This document shows positions 1 to 7,866 of a stretch of 16,600 nt of DNA, piece after piece. The notes under the pieces were generated by a model. That model worked only from the letters and a program-made list of their open reading frames with translations. It did no database searches and had not been told where the DNA came from. The DNA lies in contig JAGXII010000206.1 of NCBI GenBank assembly GCA_024635735.1, positions 1-16,600 on the forward strand. Reading direction: 5' to 3'. The stretch is from Christiangramia sp. Its GTDB lineage: Bacteria > Bacteroidota > Bacteroidia > Flavobacteriales > Flavobacteriaceae. Every line of letters begins with the position of its first letter. Position 1 is the first letter of the stretch. Position numbers and translations under genes: made by a program.

Positions 1-60
1 ACTCTTATAAATTAAACTTCATTTAAGGTTGAAATAAGGTAAAATCATTCAAATTCTATT

Positions 61-88
61 TTTGAAACCGAAAAATTTTATACTTTTG
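61..88 (+). promoter_or_regulatory. Promoter of tRNA-Leu
   Basis: TACTTTTG at 81-88 matches the Bacteroidota -7 consensus TAnnTTTG exactly. A TTTG at 61-64 could be the -33 element, although the 16-base spacing is slightly short. The predicted transcription start falls just before the tRNA 5' end at 99, which fits a short leader that RNase P would remove. Confidence 0.6.
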
Positions 89-98
89 CCCTCCACTT

Positions 99-180
99 GC
101 TCGAGTGGCGGAACTGGTAGACGCGCTGGATTCAAAATCCAGTAACTTCGGTTGTGCGGGTTCGATTCCCGCCTCGAGTA
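99..180 (+). tRNA. tRNA-Leu (anticodon CAA)
   Basis: An 82-base class II tRNA. The seven-base-pair acceptor stem pairs 99-105 with 173-179, with a G-U first pair and discriminator A at 180. The anticodon arm is CTGGA-TTCAAAA-TCCAG, with anticodon CAA at 133-135, which reads UUG leucine codons. A long variable arm (around 141-153, with a TTCG-like turn) is typical of tRNA-Leu. The T arm is GCGGG-TTCGATT-CCCGC. The 3' CCA is not encoded. The short open frame that runs through this gene is not a protein gene. Confidence 0.96.
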
Positions 181-200
181 CTAAAAAAATCAACGAATTT

Positions 201-242
201 AAACCCCAAAAGTATTATGCTCTTGGGGTTTCTTATTTTTTT
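201..242 (+). terminator. Intrinsic terminator after tRNA-Leu
   Basis: The nine-base arms AAACCCCAA (201-209) and TTGGGGTTT (223-231) form a perfect stem, followed by a T-rich tract (231-242). It lies 20 bases after the tRNA and probably ends its transcript. Confidence 0.85.
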
Positions 243-409
243 AATAATAATTCCGTTATTCATATGAAGATGATACTTCCCGGGAAAATATTCTTAATCC
301 CTTAAGTTTTTCTTATTTTCCTTATACTTTTATTAATCTTTTTTAACTTTTGGTTAATTAGAAGGCTATTATGATTCTTATACTTTTAACCCCTAAATCG
401 ATAAAATAA

Positions 410-2860
410 ATGATGAAAAAACTACTCTGTTCCAGTAAAGAAAAAATTGTACTTATTATTTTTTTAGTTCTTTCATTAATTTCCACAAACTCCTTTGCTC
501 AGAATAAATATTTCACCTTAAAAGGAAAAATTATTAGCAAGAATGGAAAAGGAATTGAAAATGCAACTATCTTACTTTTGCCTGGACGCAAAGGAACTAC
601 CTCAGATGAAGAAGGTAATTTTGAAATTCAAAAAGTAGATGCAGGCACTTATAATTTGAAGATTTCGCACGTTTCTTACGCTAGTTTTCACGAGAAAATA
701 TCATATGAAGAAGGAATAATAAACAGAGTAATTGCTTTAAAAGACACAACAGAAGTTCTTCAGGATATAAATATCTTAGGTCGTAATTCAGAAAGAAAAG
801 TTTCATTTCTTCCAAAGGTAAAAGGAACAAATATTTATGCTGGTAAAAAAAATAAAGTAATCCATCTAAATGAGGAGAATATAGATTTGGCTGAAAATAA
901 CCCGCGCCAGATCTTCGCAAAGGTTCCTGGTGTCTCTGTTTGGGAAATGGACGGGACTGGAAATCAGGTTAGTATTGCCACCCGGGGATTAAACCCACAC
1001 CGGTCCTGGGAAATGAACGTACGACAGAACGGAAATGTTATTAACTCAGACCTATTCGGATATCCGGAAAGTCATTATAATCCACCTGCTGAAGCTGTTC
1101 AGAAAATCGAATTAATCAGGGGCTCAGGTGCATTGCAATATGGCCCCCAATTTGGTGGAATGCTCAATTATGTTTTGAAGGAGGCTGATACCACCAAAAA
1201 GATTGGATTCGAAACCCAACAATCTACCGGCTCCTTCGGATTATTCAGCTCATTTAATTCCATTGGTGGGAAAGTAAATAAACTTACGTACTACGGATAT
1301 TATAACTTCAGGCGTTCAGAAGGATGGAGGGAGAATAGTGATTATCATTTTTCAGCCTGGCATGCAGGTTTTAATTATGCCTTCAGCAAAAAAGTAAATC
1401 TTGGTGCTTCGCTTTCCCATATGGAATATGTGAATCATTTTGCAGCAGGCCTTACCGATAGCATGTTTCGGGAAGATCCCAGACAGTCAAATCGTCCCAG
1501 AAATTATTTTAATCCCACAATATATTTACCGGCAATCCACCTTGAAATCCAGGCGTCTAAGAACACACTTATTACAGCTTCTACCTCAGCTATTTTTGGA
1601 CAACGAAATAGTGTACAATTCATTACACTGCCAATTTATAACGATACTATAAATCCTGTTACCAACGAGTATAATCCAAGACAGGTAGACCGGGATTATT
1701 ATCATAGCTATTCAGCAGAAGTAAGGTTACGCCAGGATTATAATCTATTAGGAAATAAGAGTCATTTAGTTACCGGCGTACGTTATGGAAACAGCAAAAC
1801 CTACCGCCGCCAGAAAGGTGAAGGCACCACAGGCACTGATTTTGATTTGTCTATAACCAATGATTATAAAGTAGATCTTACTTTCAAAACTCTTAATTAT
1901 GCGTTTTTTGCAGAAAATGTCTTTACCCTCACAAAAAAATTATCGGTAACTCCCGGCTTTCGTTTTGATTACATCAGTACTGATCTAACCGGAGAAATCA
2001 CTGCTTTTGATACTCCGGCAGTCCCCTTTGATCTGCAACGGCAGTTTCCTCTTTTCGGAATCGGAGCGCAGTACAATTTAAATGCTCATATAAACGCTTA
2101 TGCCAATTTTACCCAGGCCTATAGGCCAGTTTTACATTCCGATATACTGCCTTCATCTCCTCTGGATCGCACAGATTCTAATTTAGAAGATGCCCGGGGA
2201 AATAACTCTGAAATAGGAATAAGAGGAACTTTAAAAAATGTTCTTCAATGGGATGTAAACTATTTTCGATTACAATATAATGACCGAATAGGAACCTTAA
2301 TTAAAAATGAAGGGAGTGAAACTTATTTTTATAAGACCAATATTGGTGATATGCTAAATGAAGGCATGGAAGCATATATAGAATTTCATCCTTTTAATTT
2401 AATTAATAATAAATCGAAATATTTAAATTTAAGTCTATTTACTTCCACTGCTTATAATTCGGCTCATTACACGAAAGGTAGCATAACCTCTGGAGAACAA
2501 AATATTAGCATAGCAGGTAATTCTGTTGAAAATGTTCCACAATGGATTTCAAGGAATGGAATTAATTATTCTTATGAAGGCCTATCGGCAGGTTTGCAGG
2601 GCAGTTATGTATCTAAATCATGTTCTGATGCCTTGAATACCCTTTCATCGGCCAATGGCGTAAATGGAGTAATTCCATCATATTTCCTTTTAGATTTCAA
2701 TTTTACTTATAAATTCAACAAAAAATATAACGTGAAATTTTCCCTTAATAATCTTACGGATAAGAAATATTTTACCCGTAGGGCAACGGGATATCCGGGT
2801 CCGGGGATATTACCTTCAGATGGCAGATCTTTTCTAATATCTTTCGGAGTAAAAATATAG
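410..2860 (+). CDS. TonB-dependent outer membrane receptor, FecA-like
   Basis: Outer membrane beta-barrel that imports a ligand, powered by TonB-ExbBD. Of 816 residues, 1-30 are a signal peptide (Lys-rich start, hydrophobic core, cleavage near SFA-Q). Residues about 35-120 form a CarboxypepD_reg-like beta-sandwich common in Bacteroidota receptors. About 145-257 form the plug, with family motifs VPGVSV, ATRGLNP, IELIRGSGALQYGP and GGMLNYV. The rest is the barrel, ending near a LTDKKYFTRR segment and a short C-terminal beta strand. The plug resembles the FecA (ferric dicitrate) branch, but the ligand cannot be read from sequence. No sigma/FecR pair or SusD-like partner lies beside it, so it is neither a classic fec nor a SusCD locus. 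ATG codons lie at 410 and 413, so the start is uncertain by one codon. TACTTTTA at 381-388 is a near-match -7 element upstream. Confidence 0.93.
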   Translation: MMKKLLCSSKEKIVLIIFLVLSLISTNSFAQNKYFTLKGKIISKNGKGIENATILLLPGRKGTTSDEEGNFEIQKVDAGTYNLKISHVSYASFHEKISYEEGIINRVIALKDTTEVLQDINILGRNSERKVSFLPKVKGTNIYAGKKNKVIHLNEENIDLAENNPRQIFAKVPGVSVWEMDGTGNQVSIATRGLNPHRSWEMNVRQNGNVINSDLFGYPESHYNPPAEAVQKIELIRGSGALQYGPQFGGMLNYVLKEADTTKKIGFETQQSTGSFGLFSSFNSIGGKVNKLTYYGYYNFRRSEGWRENSDYHFSAWHAGFNYAFSKKVNLGASLSHMEYVNHFAAGLTDSMFREDPRQSNRPRNYFNPTIYLPAIHLEIQASKNTLITASTSAIFGQRNSVQFITLPIYNDTINPVTNEYNPRQVDRDYYHSYSAEVRLRQDYNLLGNKSHLVTGVRYGNSKTYRRQKGEGTTGTDFDLSITNDYKVDLTFKTLNYAFFAENVFTLTKKLSVTPGFRFDYISTDLTGEITAFDTPAVPFDLQRQFPLFGIGAQYNLNAHINAYANFTQAYRPVLHSDILPSSPLDRTDSNLEDARGNNSEIGIRGTLKNVLQWDVNYFRLQYNDRIGTLIKNEGSETYFYKTNIGDMLNEGMEAYIEFHPFNLINNKSKYLNLSLFTSTAYNSAHYTKGSITSGEQNISIAGNSVENVPQWISRNGINYSYEGLSAGLQGSYVSKSCSDALNTLSSANGVNGVIPSYFLLDFNFTYKFNKKYNVKFSLNNLTDKKYFTRRATGYPGPGILPSDGRSFLISFGVKI

Positions 2861-2891
2861 AGCCTTTATCTACAAAGAATTTGATAGGCTC
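2860..2891 (+). terminator. Weak hairpin after the receptor gene
   Basis: GAGCCTTTATC at 2860-2870 can pair with GATAGGCTC at 2883-2891, with a two-base bulge. The stem begins on the last base of the receptor stop codon. No clear T-tract follows, so it may be a weak terminator or an mRNA 3'-end stabiliser. Confidence 0.35.
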
Positions 2892-3333
2892 TCTCTAAAA
2901 TAACGCGACTTCTCATAAAAAATGAAAATAATTTAGTCAGAAGCTCTTTAACCTTGGGAGTGACTGCTTACCATTATTTTTTATTCTCTATGATAGAGTA
3001 GAATTGAAAAGTTCCTTATTTAAAATTTAAAGCTTTTGGGAAATAAGTAAAGGGGATAGTCTTAGAATTCAGGAGTCATAAATTTAGAAATTAAATCCCA
3101 TTTAGATTCCTTAAAAGGGATGTAAAAAGGTTAAATATGTCATAACAAATTAGCCTTAAGCGATAGAAAATGACAAAACAAGAAGAAATACTTAATTAAA
3201 ATTTTACGGAATCGCCTGAATAATTTTTAACACTCACATAATCAATTGTTTAAATGCTAATTATTTTTAAAAAAATTAAATTTTTGTATTGGAATTTGAT
3301 ATATATTCGCTCGATTTTAATTCAATAAATAAA
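2892..3333. other. Gene-free AT-rich region
   Basis: About 440 bases with no convincing reading frame on either strand. Only small hairpins are visible, such as CTCTA-TGA-TAGAG near 2985 and ATCCC...GGGAT across roughly 3096-3121. No tRNA, repeat array or IS end is evident. The last 50 bases probably hold the promoter of the lipoprotein gene at 3334. Confidence 0.5.
3283..3309 (+). promoter_or_regulatory. Possible promoter of the small lipoprotein gene
   Basis: TATATTCG at 3302-3309 is one base off TAnnTTTG and has a TTTG at 3283-3286, but the 15-base spacing is short. It would give a leader of about 18 bases before the ATG at 3334. This is a weak call. Confidence 0.3.
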
Positions 3334-3561
3334 ATGAAAAAACTAATTTTTGGTGCTCTTGCACTTGCTTTAATGATCGTTGTAGTTTCATGTCGTAATG
3401 AGAATCCTGAAACTACTGAAGAATCAGTTGAAGAAACTATAGAAGTAAACCTTGAAATGGCTCAACCAGTTGAGGATAGCATTCAGGTTGAAACTGAAAC
3501 TCCTGCTGACTCTCTTCAAACTCCGGTTACAGAAGTGGAGCAAGAAACTCCAGCTGAATAA
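3334..3561 (+). CDS. Small acidic lipoprotein of unknown function
   Basis: A 75-residue protein. The ATG at 3334 is chosen because it places a lipoprotein signal at the N-terminus: MKK, a hydrophobic stretch, then lipobox V-V-S-C with the acylated Cys near residue 20. The frame extends upstream to a TTG at 3289, which would bury the signal inside the protein. The mature part is short, low in complexity and rich in Glu, Thr, Pro and Val (repeated ETxE, VEE and ETP units). It is probably disordered and strongly acidic. No enzymatic motif is seen. It is likely a membrane-anchored envelope protein of a type common in flavobacteria. It stands alone, ending in a strong terminator 25 bases downstream. 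The function is not recognised. Confidence 0.75.
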   Translation: MKKLIFGALALALMIVVVSCRNENPETTEESVEETIEVNLEMAQPVEDSIQVETETPADSLQTPVTEVEQETPAE

Positions 3562-3586
3562 TAATATACTTGTTAATTAAGTATCT

Positions 3587-3617
3587 AAAGGTCCTGCATA
3601 GTGCAGGGCCTTTTTTT
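3587..3617 (+). terminator. Intrinsic terminator of the small lipoprotein gene
   Basis: GGTCCTGCA (3590-3598) pairs with TGCAGGGCC (3602-3610) around a three-base loop, with one T-G pair. AAA/TTT extends the stem and seven Ts (3611-3617) follow. It lies between this gene and the converging regulator at 3651. Confidence 0.92.
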
Positions 3618-3650
3618 ATTACCGTATATCCGGCAATCCGGCATTTCTGG

Positions 3651-4475
3651 TTAAATAATTTTATCGTTATGAAGTGATATTGCTCCCGCGGTAATACATT
3701 TAGCAACGAGTTGCGCCGTATTATTACAACCGCTTTTGTGAAGAATATTCTTTCTATGAGTTCTTATGGTATGTACTGAAAGATTCAATAATTCCCCAAT
3801 TTCTTCAGCACTATACCCCTCTGCAAGCTTATTGATAATTTCTTTCTCCCTTGTGGAAAGTTGAAGCACCAGATCCACTTCCTTAAATTCTCTCAGCGAA
3901 GGATCAAATACCCCCTTTTCAGTATTTATATTATAGAATGATTTTCTGTCCTTTTTCATGCTGATAAAAGAAACATCTTTGCTACTGGTAACCTTTAGAT
4001 GTGAAATATCTATATGTTGACTCAAGGCATGTTGAATTTTGCCATTTTCGGTTAAAGATAACATCGTCGCCTGATGCAGCATTACCCGCTCTTCACCTTC
4101 AGGAGTGCGCATTCTGTAAGAGTAAATAACCTTATAATCTCTCAACTCTTCTTTACTGAGGTGTCTGTTAAAAAAGTCACCCATAACCGCCTCCTTATTT
4201 TCAATCGATTCAATTTCAGAAGGTAAAACGGTGGCAAGCAAATCTTTTACCGTGATCTCCTCCAAGGGCATATCTATAAAATTCTCTACTTCTGGAGAAA
4301 GGTAGTCAAGTTCAAGGTTATGCATGTTGAGAATATAGAAATAGGATTTTCCTGCCGCGAAGAAAGAAGCGAATGTTTTTAACTGTTCCGTCGCTTCATA
4401 GGCTAAATAATCAGTAACATAATTGGAATACTCTTTTTTCCAGAAATTCGCAATCCTGTTAATTTCTTGTGACAT
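3651..4475 (-). CDS. LuxR-family transcriptional regulator with PAS-like N-terminus
   Basis: A 274-residue regulator. Residues about 206-266 form a GerE/LuxR helix-turn-helix: LSTREKEIINKLAEGYSAEEIGE, then the recognition-helix region LSVHTIRTHRKNILHKSG, then the usual closing helix. Residues about 35-160 resemble a PAS fold (YFYILNMHNLELDYLSPEV, then a strand-rich part ending QHIDISHLK), as in many flavobacterial PAS-LuxR proteins. No response-regulator receiver domain or membrane segment is present, so the signal is probably a cytoplasmic ligand or partner. It is a single gene that converges with the lipoprotein gene and diverges from the HupE-like gene 374 bases away. Targets cannot be inferred. 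There is no clear consensus promoter directly upstream. Confidence 0.88.
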   Translation of the reverse strand: MSQEINRIANFWKKEYSNYVTDYLAYEATEQLKTFASFFAAGKSYFYILNMHNLELDYLSPEVENFIDMPLEEITVKDLLATVLPSEIESIENKEAVMGDFFNRHLSKEELRDYKVIYSYRMRTPEGEERVMLHQATMLSLTENGKIQHALSQHIDISHLKVTSSKDVSFISMKKDRKSFYNINTEKGVFDPSLREFKEVDLVLQLSTREKEIINKLAEGYSAEEIGELLNLSVHTIRTHRKNILHKSGCNNTAQLVAKCITAGAISLHNDKII

Positions 4476-4548
4476 TCGGCAGTTTTTAAATCTATCTTAA
4501 TTTAAACAAATTAGAGAGTTTAGAGCCTGCTTTCTTATTTTTTCTAAA

Positions 4549-4586
4549 AAAAACCTCTGAGTCCATTTCTGTTCTCAGAGGTTTTT
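4549..4586. terminator. Orphan bidirectional terminator-like hairpin
   Basis: CCTCTGAG (4554-4561) pairs perfectly with CTCAGAGG (4574-4581), extended by five A-T pairs, with a 12-base loop. The T-run at 4582-4586 serves the plus strand and the A-run from 4546 serves the minus strand. Both flanking genes point away from it, so no known gene ends here. Confidence 0.7.
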
Positions 4587-4795
4587 ATTCATGGTACATC
4601 AGTATTTTTAATTTGACCTCTTTAAGTATTTCGAAATTAAGCCCTACTCTAACTCCGAATTAAAAAAATCAATACCAACAACCTCTTAAAGGTATAACCA
4701 TTATAGTTCCCGGTCAATACCTAAAAAAAGGTATTCTTTATGCAAAAAGAATTTCTGTTTTAATTCAGGAGAATTACTAACAAAGCAAGGCTGCC

Positions 4796-4826
4796 TTTGC
4801 AAATTTGGCAATTAGTTGTACTTTCG
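4796..4826 (+). promoter_or_regulatory. Promoter of the HupE-like gene
   Basis: TTTG at 4796-4799, a 19-base spacer, then TACTTTCG at 4819-4826 (one base from TAnnTTTG). The predicted start of transcription lies about 15-20 bases before the ATG at 4850. Confidence 0.6.
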
Positions 4827-4849
4827 GTTCTTTCTTAAGAAATTAGAAT

Positions 4850-5437
4850 ATGTCTCAATTTTGGCTCTACCTAAGACTGGGTCTCGATCACGTACTTGAC
4901 TGGCAGGCTTATGATCATGTGCTCTTTTTAGTTGTTCTCGTAGCATCATATACATTTTCCACCTGGAAACAGGTACTTTGGCTCGTGACACTATTCACCA
5001 TTGGGCATACTCTGGCCCTGTTTCTTTCGGTATATGAAATTGTAAAGGTAGATGCCAACTATGTTGAATTCCTTATTCCCCTCACTATTCTGGTAACGGC
5101 CATATTTGATATTGCAACGGCAGGAAAAAGACTTAAAAATACCAATTTTAATCTTCTTTATTTTACCACGATCTTTTTTGGACTCATTCACGGACTGGGC
5201 TTTTCTTCCTATTTCAAAATGATTGCCGCAGGCACTGAAAGCAAGTTCTGGCCCTTGATAGAGTTTGCTCTGGGAATTGAAACTGCCCAGGTAATAGTGG
5301 TCCTGGCTGTAATGATTTTAGGATTTATAGCCATTAATATTTTCCATATATCCAAGCGGGACTGGATTCTTGTGACTGCTTCCATTGTAATAGGCATTAT
5401 GCTGCCCATTCTCCAAAGAAGTTACCTCGCCCTTTAG
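4850..5437 (+). CDS. HupE/UreJ-family integral membrane protein
   Basis: A 195-residue, strongly hydrophobic protein with about five to six membrane segments. Conserved His-bearing motifs match the HupE/UreJ_2 family: GLDHVLDWQAYDHVLF (His14, His23), TIGHTLAL (His53) and GLIHGLGFSSYF (His114). An acidic residue in FALGIE may also lie in the membrane. Some relatives accompany [NiFe]-hydrogenase or urease genes and are thought to move nickel. Many flavobacterial copies, like this one, have no such neighbour, so the substrate (possibly a transition metal) is open. It has its own promoter, and the dCMP deaminase gene follows after 90 bases, so they may be co-transcribed. Confidence 0.85.
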   Translation: MSQFWLYLRLGLDHVLDWQAYDHVLFLVVLVASYTFSTWKQVLWLVTLFTIGHTLALFLSVYEIVKVDANYVEFLIPLTILVTAIFDIATAGKRLKNTNFNLLYFTTIFFGLIHGLGFSSYFKMIAAGTESKFWPLIEFALGIETAQVIVVLAVMILGFIAINIFHISKRDWILVTASIVIGIMLPILQRSYLAL

Positions 5438-5486
5438 AATTAGCTATTTTTAACCTTCTAAATTCACAATAATCTTTTAATTTGCA

Positions 5487-5503
5487 GATAATTATTAATT
5501 ATC
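5487..5503. repeat. 17-base perfect palindrome before the dCMP deaminase gene
   Basis: GATAATTA and TAATTATC flank a central T, 24 bases before the ATG at 5528. It is a possible operator or mRNA hairpin, but the AT-rich composition makes chance plausible. Confidence 0.4.
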
Positions 5504-5527
5504 TCCACATAGATTTTTTTAGTTTTA

Positions 5528-5959
5528 ATGAATAAGAAAAAACAGCTTAAATACGACAAAGCATATTTGAGAATTGCCCGCGAATGGAGTAAATTATCCC
5601 ATTGTAAAAGGAAACAGGTTGGCGCGCTAATTGTAAAAGACAGAATGATAATTTCTGACGGTTATAATGGTACTCCAACAGGATTTGAAAATTATTGTGA
5701 AGATGATGAAGGCTATACAAAGTGGTATGTGCTGCACGCTGAAGCTAACGCGATCTTAAAAGTAGCGGGCTCTACACAATCTTGTAAAGATGCTACGTTA
5801 TATATTACCATGTCACCGTGTAAGGAATGTAGTAAATTAATCCACCAATCGGGTATTAAGAGACTGGTTTATCAAATAGACTATAAAGATAACTCCGGAT
5901 TAAATTTTCTTGAAAAGGCCGGAGTTGAACTTGAGCAAATTACAGAACTCGAAGATTGA
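5528..5959 (+). CDS. dCMP deaminase
   Basis: Zinc-dependent deamination of dCMP to dUMP, which feeds thymidylate synthesis in the cytosol. The 143-residue protein is complete for the family. It carries the cytidine/deoxycytidylate deaminase signature His70-Ala-Glu72 (HAEANAI; His binds zinc, Glu shuttles protons) and Pro97-Cys98-x2-Cys101 (MSPCKEC; both Cys bind zinc). SHCKRKQVGALIVKD and the SDGYNGTPTGFENYCED segment are typical of bacterial dCMP deaminases rather than of tRNA or free-cytidine deaminases. The stop codon overlaps the TTG start of the S41 peptidase gene by three bases, which suggests translational coupling. Confidence 0.94.
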   Translation: MNKKKQLKYDKAYLRIAREWSKLSHCKRKQVGALIVKDRMIISDGYNGTPTGFENYCEDDEGYTKWYVLHAEANAILKVAGSTQSCKDATLYITMSPCKECSKLIHQSGIKRLVYQIDYKDNSGLNFLEKAGVELEQITELED

Positions 5960-7548
5960 AAGGAAGAAATAAAATATACACACCGCTCCTGCTGAGTATC
6001 GCTTGTGCACTGGGAATTATTCTTGGGGCCAGGCTGAATTTTGATACTACAGATCAATTATTCTCCTCAAACCCGAAAAAACAGAAACTAAATCGCCTCA
6101 TCGACTACATAGATTATGAATATGTAGATGATGTAAATACCGATAGTATTGTGGATGTGACCGTAAACAAGATCCTGGAAAACCTGGATCCCCACTCGGT
6201 CTATATTCCCAAGGATGAATACGCCCAGGTCACCGAGAATATGAAAGGCGATTTTGTGGGGATAGGCGTAAGCTTTTATAATGTTCAGGATACCATTGTT
6301 GTGATTAAGGCTCTTGAAGGCGGACCCAGCGAACAACTTGGGATTCGCGGTGGTGACCGTATCCTTTACGCTAACGGCACCAGGCTTTTTAACCGTGGCA
6401 TTAACAACGATTCACTTACCAATCAGTTAAAAGGAAAAGAAAATACAAAGGTTACGCTGAAAATACTTCGAAAGGGGATTGTAGATCTTCTCACCTTTAA
6501 AGTAAAAAGAGGCAAAGTCCCTCTTAAAAGTGTAGATGCGGCATATATGCTTACAGATGATCTTGGATATATTAAGATCAATCGTTTTGCGGAAACCACC
6601 TACGACGAATTTAAAAAATCGATCAGAAATTTAAAGGAGAAAGGCGCGACGCAAATTGTGCTGGATTTACGTGGAAATCCCGGCGGTTATCTTTCTGAAG
6701 CTATCAATATTGCCGATGAATTTATTAAAGATGATAAACTCATACTTTTCACTAAAAATAAGAGTGGAGCTATTGAAGAAACTTATGCCCAGAGGGAAGG
6801 AGACTTTGAAAACGGGAAAGTCTTTGTGCTTATCGATGAAAATTCAGCTTCTGCCAGTGAAGTAGTCGCGGGAGCACTTCAGGATAATGATGTTGGTACC
6901 ATCGTAGGTAGACGCTCTTATGGAAAAGGACTTGTGCAGCGGGAAATGGGACTGGGCGATGGCAGCGCGGTACGACTTACCATTGCAAGATATTATACTC
7001 CTACGGGACGTTCAATTCAAAAGCCATACGACAACGGAAACGATGCCTATTTTAAAGACTATATGCGTCGTTACAAGAACGGGGAACTTAATAGTGAAGA
7101 TAGCATTCATGTGAATGATTCGTTGCGCTATAAAACCCCCGGCGGAAAAATTGTATATGGCGGAGGCGGAATTATCCCTGATGTTTTTGTTCCAAAAAAT
7201 ACCGATTCTGAAAAAGAAAAACTTACCCTTCTACTTCGAGGCGGTTATATGAGCAGGTATGTATTTGACCTGCTGGAAAGAAAACGGGAATATTACAATA
7301 CTTTATCTAAAGAAGATTTCAAAAAGAATATCGAAATCACCGATGAAATGCTGAAGGATTTTAATCGATATTTATACCAGACAAATGTGCGAATTAATCT
7401 TACACTGGAAGATCACAAACCATTGCTAGAGAAATATCTTAAGGCTGAAATGGCTCAACAACTTTTCGGAAGTGCTGTATTTGAACGGTATTTAAATGAA
7501 GATGATCGAATAATTAAAAAAGTCGTGGAATTGTCCAAACAAAAATAA
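5956..7548 (+). CDS. S41-family carboxyl-terminal processing peptidase (CtpA/Tsp-like)
   Basis: Envelope serine protease of 530 residues. Residues about 8-27 form an uncleaved signal/anchor helix, placing the enzyme in the periplasm. Residues about 95-190 form a PDZ domain (GIGVSF, GGPSEQLGIRGGDRILYANG). The S41 core follows, with VLDLRGNPGG at about 235-244. The catalytic Ser is probably Ser299 in NSASASE, and the Lys is Lys324 in YGKGLVQ; the 25-residue gap matches the Ser/Lys dyad of Tsp and plant CtpA. A C-terminal extension of about 120 residues is helical and charged. The start is a TTG whose last two bases plus the next A form the upstream TGA stop. The next Met lies beyond the anchor, near residue 96, so the TTG is preferred. 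Substrates are unknown. Confidence 0.92.
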   Translation: MKGRNKIYTPLLLSIACALGIILGARLNFDTTDQLFSSNPKKQKLNRLIDYIDYEYVDDVNTDSIVDVTVNKILENLDPHSVYIPKDEYAQVTENMKGDFVGIGVSFYNVQDTIVVIKALEGGPSEQLGIRGGDRILYANGTRLFNRGINNDSLTNQLKGKENTKVTLKILRKGIVDLLTFKVKRGKVPLKSVDAAYMLTDDLGYIKINRFAETTYDEFKKSIRNLKEKGATQIVLDLRGNPGGYLSEAINIADEFIKDDKLILFTKNKSGAIEETYAQREGDFENGKVFVLIDENSASASEVVAGALQDNDVGTIVGRRSYGKGLVQREMGLGDGSAVRLTIARYYTPTGRSIQKPYDNGNDAYFKDYMRRYKNGELNSEDSIHVNDSLRYKTPGGKIVYGGGGIIPDVFVPKNTDSEKEKLTLLLRGGYMSRYVFDLLERKREYYNTLSKEDFKKNIEITDEMLKDFNRYLYQTNVRINLTLEDHKPLLEKYLKAEMAQQLFGSAVFERYLNEDDRIIKKVVELSKQK

Positions 7549-7563
7549 TAATTTGGATTTCCA

Positions 7564-7866
7564 GTGAATTCGATATCCATATATCTATCTGCTTTATGGC
7601 CGTTTATGCCTCTGCTTTTTTTTATAATTGCAGTGACTTTTAGGTTGATGGATAATAGTACTCTTTTATTTCTTCAAAAAGATATCCTGATAAATTCTTC
7701 AAACGTTTCCCGAAGCCTTTTAAAGGAACAAATCAGGAGAAATGAAGATCCTGTTTTTACCCGTAAGCTGAGAAGAGCCTTATTATTCAGAAATTTACAG
7801 CAAAGTTTTCTTGTAGGAGCTTTCTTAAGCCTTCCGCTAAGTGTGGCCTATTTCTTTCTAGCTTAA
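7564..7866 (+). CDS. Small two-helix membrane protein, unknown function
   Basis: 100 residues from a GTG start 15 bases after the S41 peptidase stop, or 86 residues from the ATG at 7606. A hydrophobic segment at residues about 6-28 and another at 80-99 flank a basic, probably cytoplasmic, middle (SLLKEQIRRNEDPVFTRKLRRALLFRN). The close spacing suggests co-transcription with the protease gene. The last nine bases overlap the end of the converging flavoprotein gene. No family is recognised; that it is a real gene is inferred from spacing and composition. Confidence 0.6.
   Translation: MNSISIYLSALWPFMPLLFFIIAVTFRLMDNSTLLFLQKDILINSSNVSRSLLKEQIRRNEDPVFTRKLRRALLFRNLQQSFLVGAFLSLPLSVAYFFLA

Larger units (their letters stand above)
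4476..4849. other. Divergent gene-free region with hairpins
   Basis: 374 bases separate the divergent LuxR-type and HupE-like genes. They contain a strong terminator-like hairpin (4549-4586), a small hairpin AATACC/GGTATT around an A-rich loop (4716-4735), two CCTCTT(T)AA(A)G-like segments near 4617 and 4681, and a good promoter for the HupE-like gene (4796-4826). No reading frame looks real. Confidence 0.6.

Noticed and set aside
105..305. Open frame of 66 codons starting inside the tRNA
   Set aside because: It runs through the whole tRNA-Leu and its terminator and shows no protein-like features.
681..920. Minus-strand frame of 79 codons inside the receptor gene
   Set aside because: It lies entirely within a well-supported CDS and has no start context or family features; it is a shadow frame.
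3289..3333. N-terminal extension of the small lipoprotein from a TTG
   Set aside because: It would place 15 polar residues before the lipoprotein signal; the ATG at 3334 gives a normal signal peptide.
410..4475. Polysaccharide utilisation or siderophore locus around the TonB-dependent receptor
   Set aside because: No SusD, glycoside hydrolase, FecR/sigma pair or siderophore gene lies next to it in this window.
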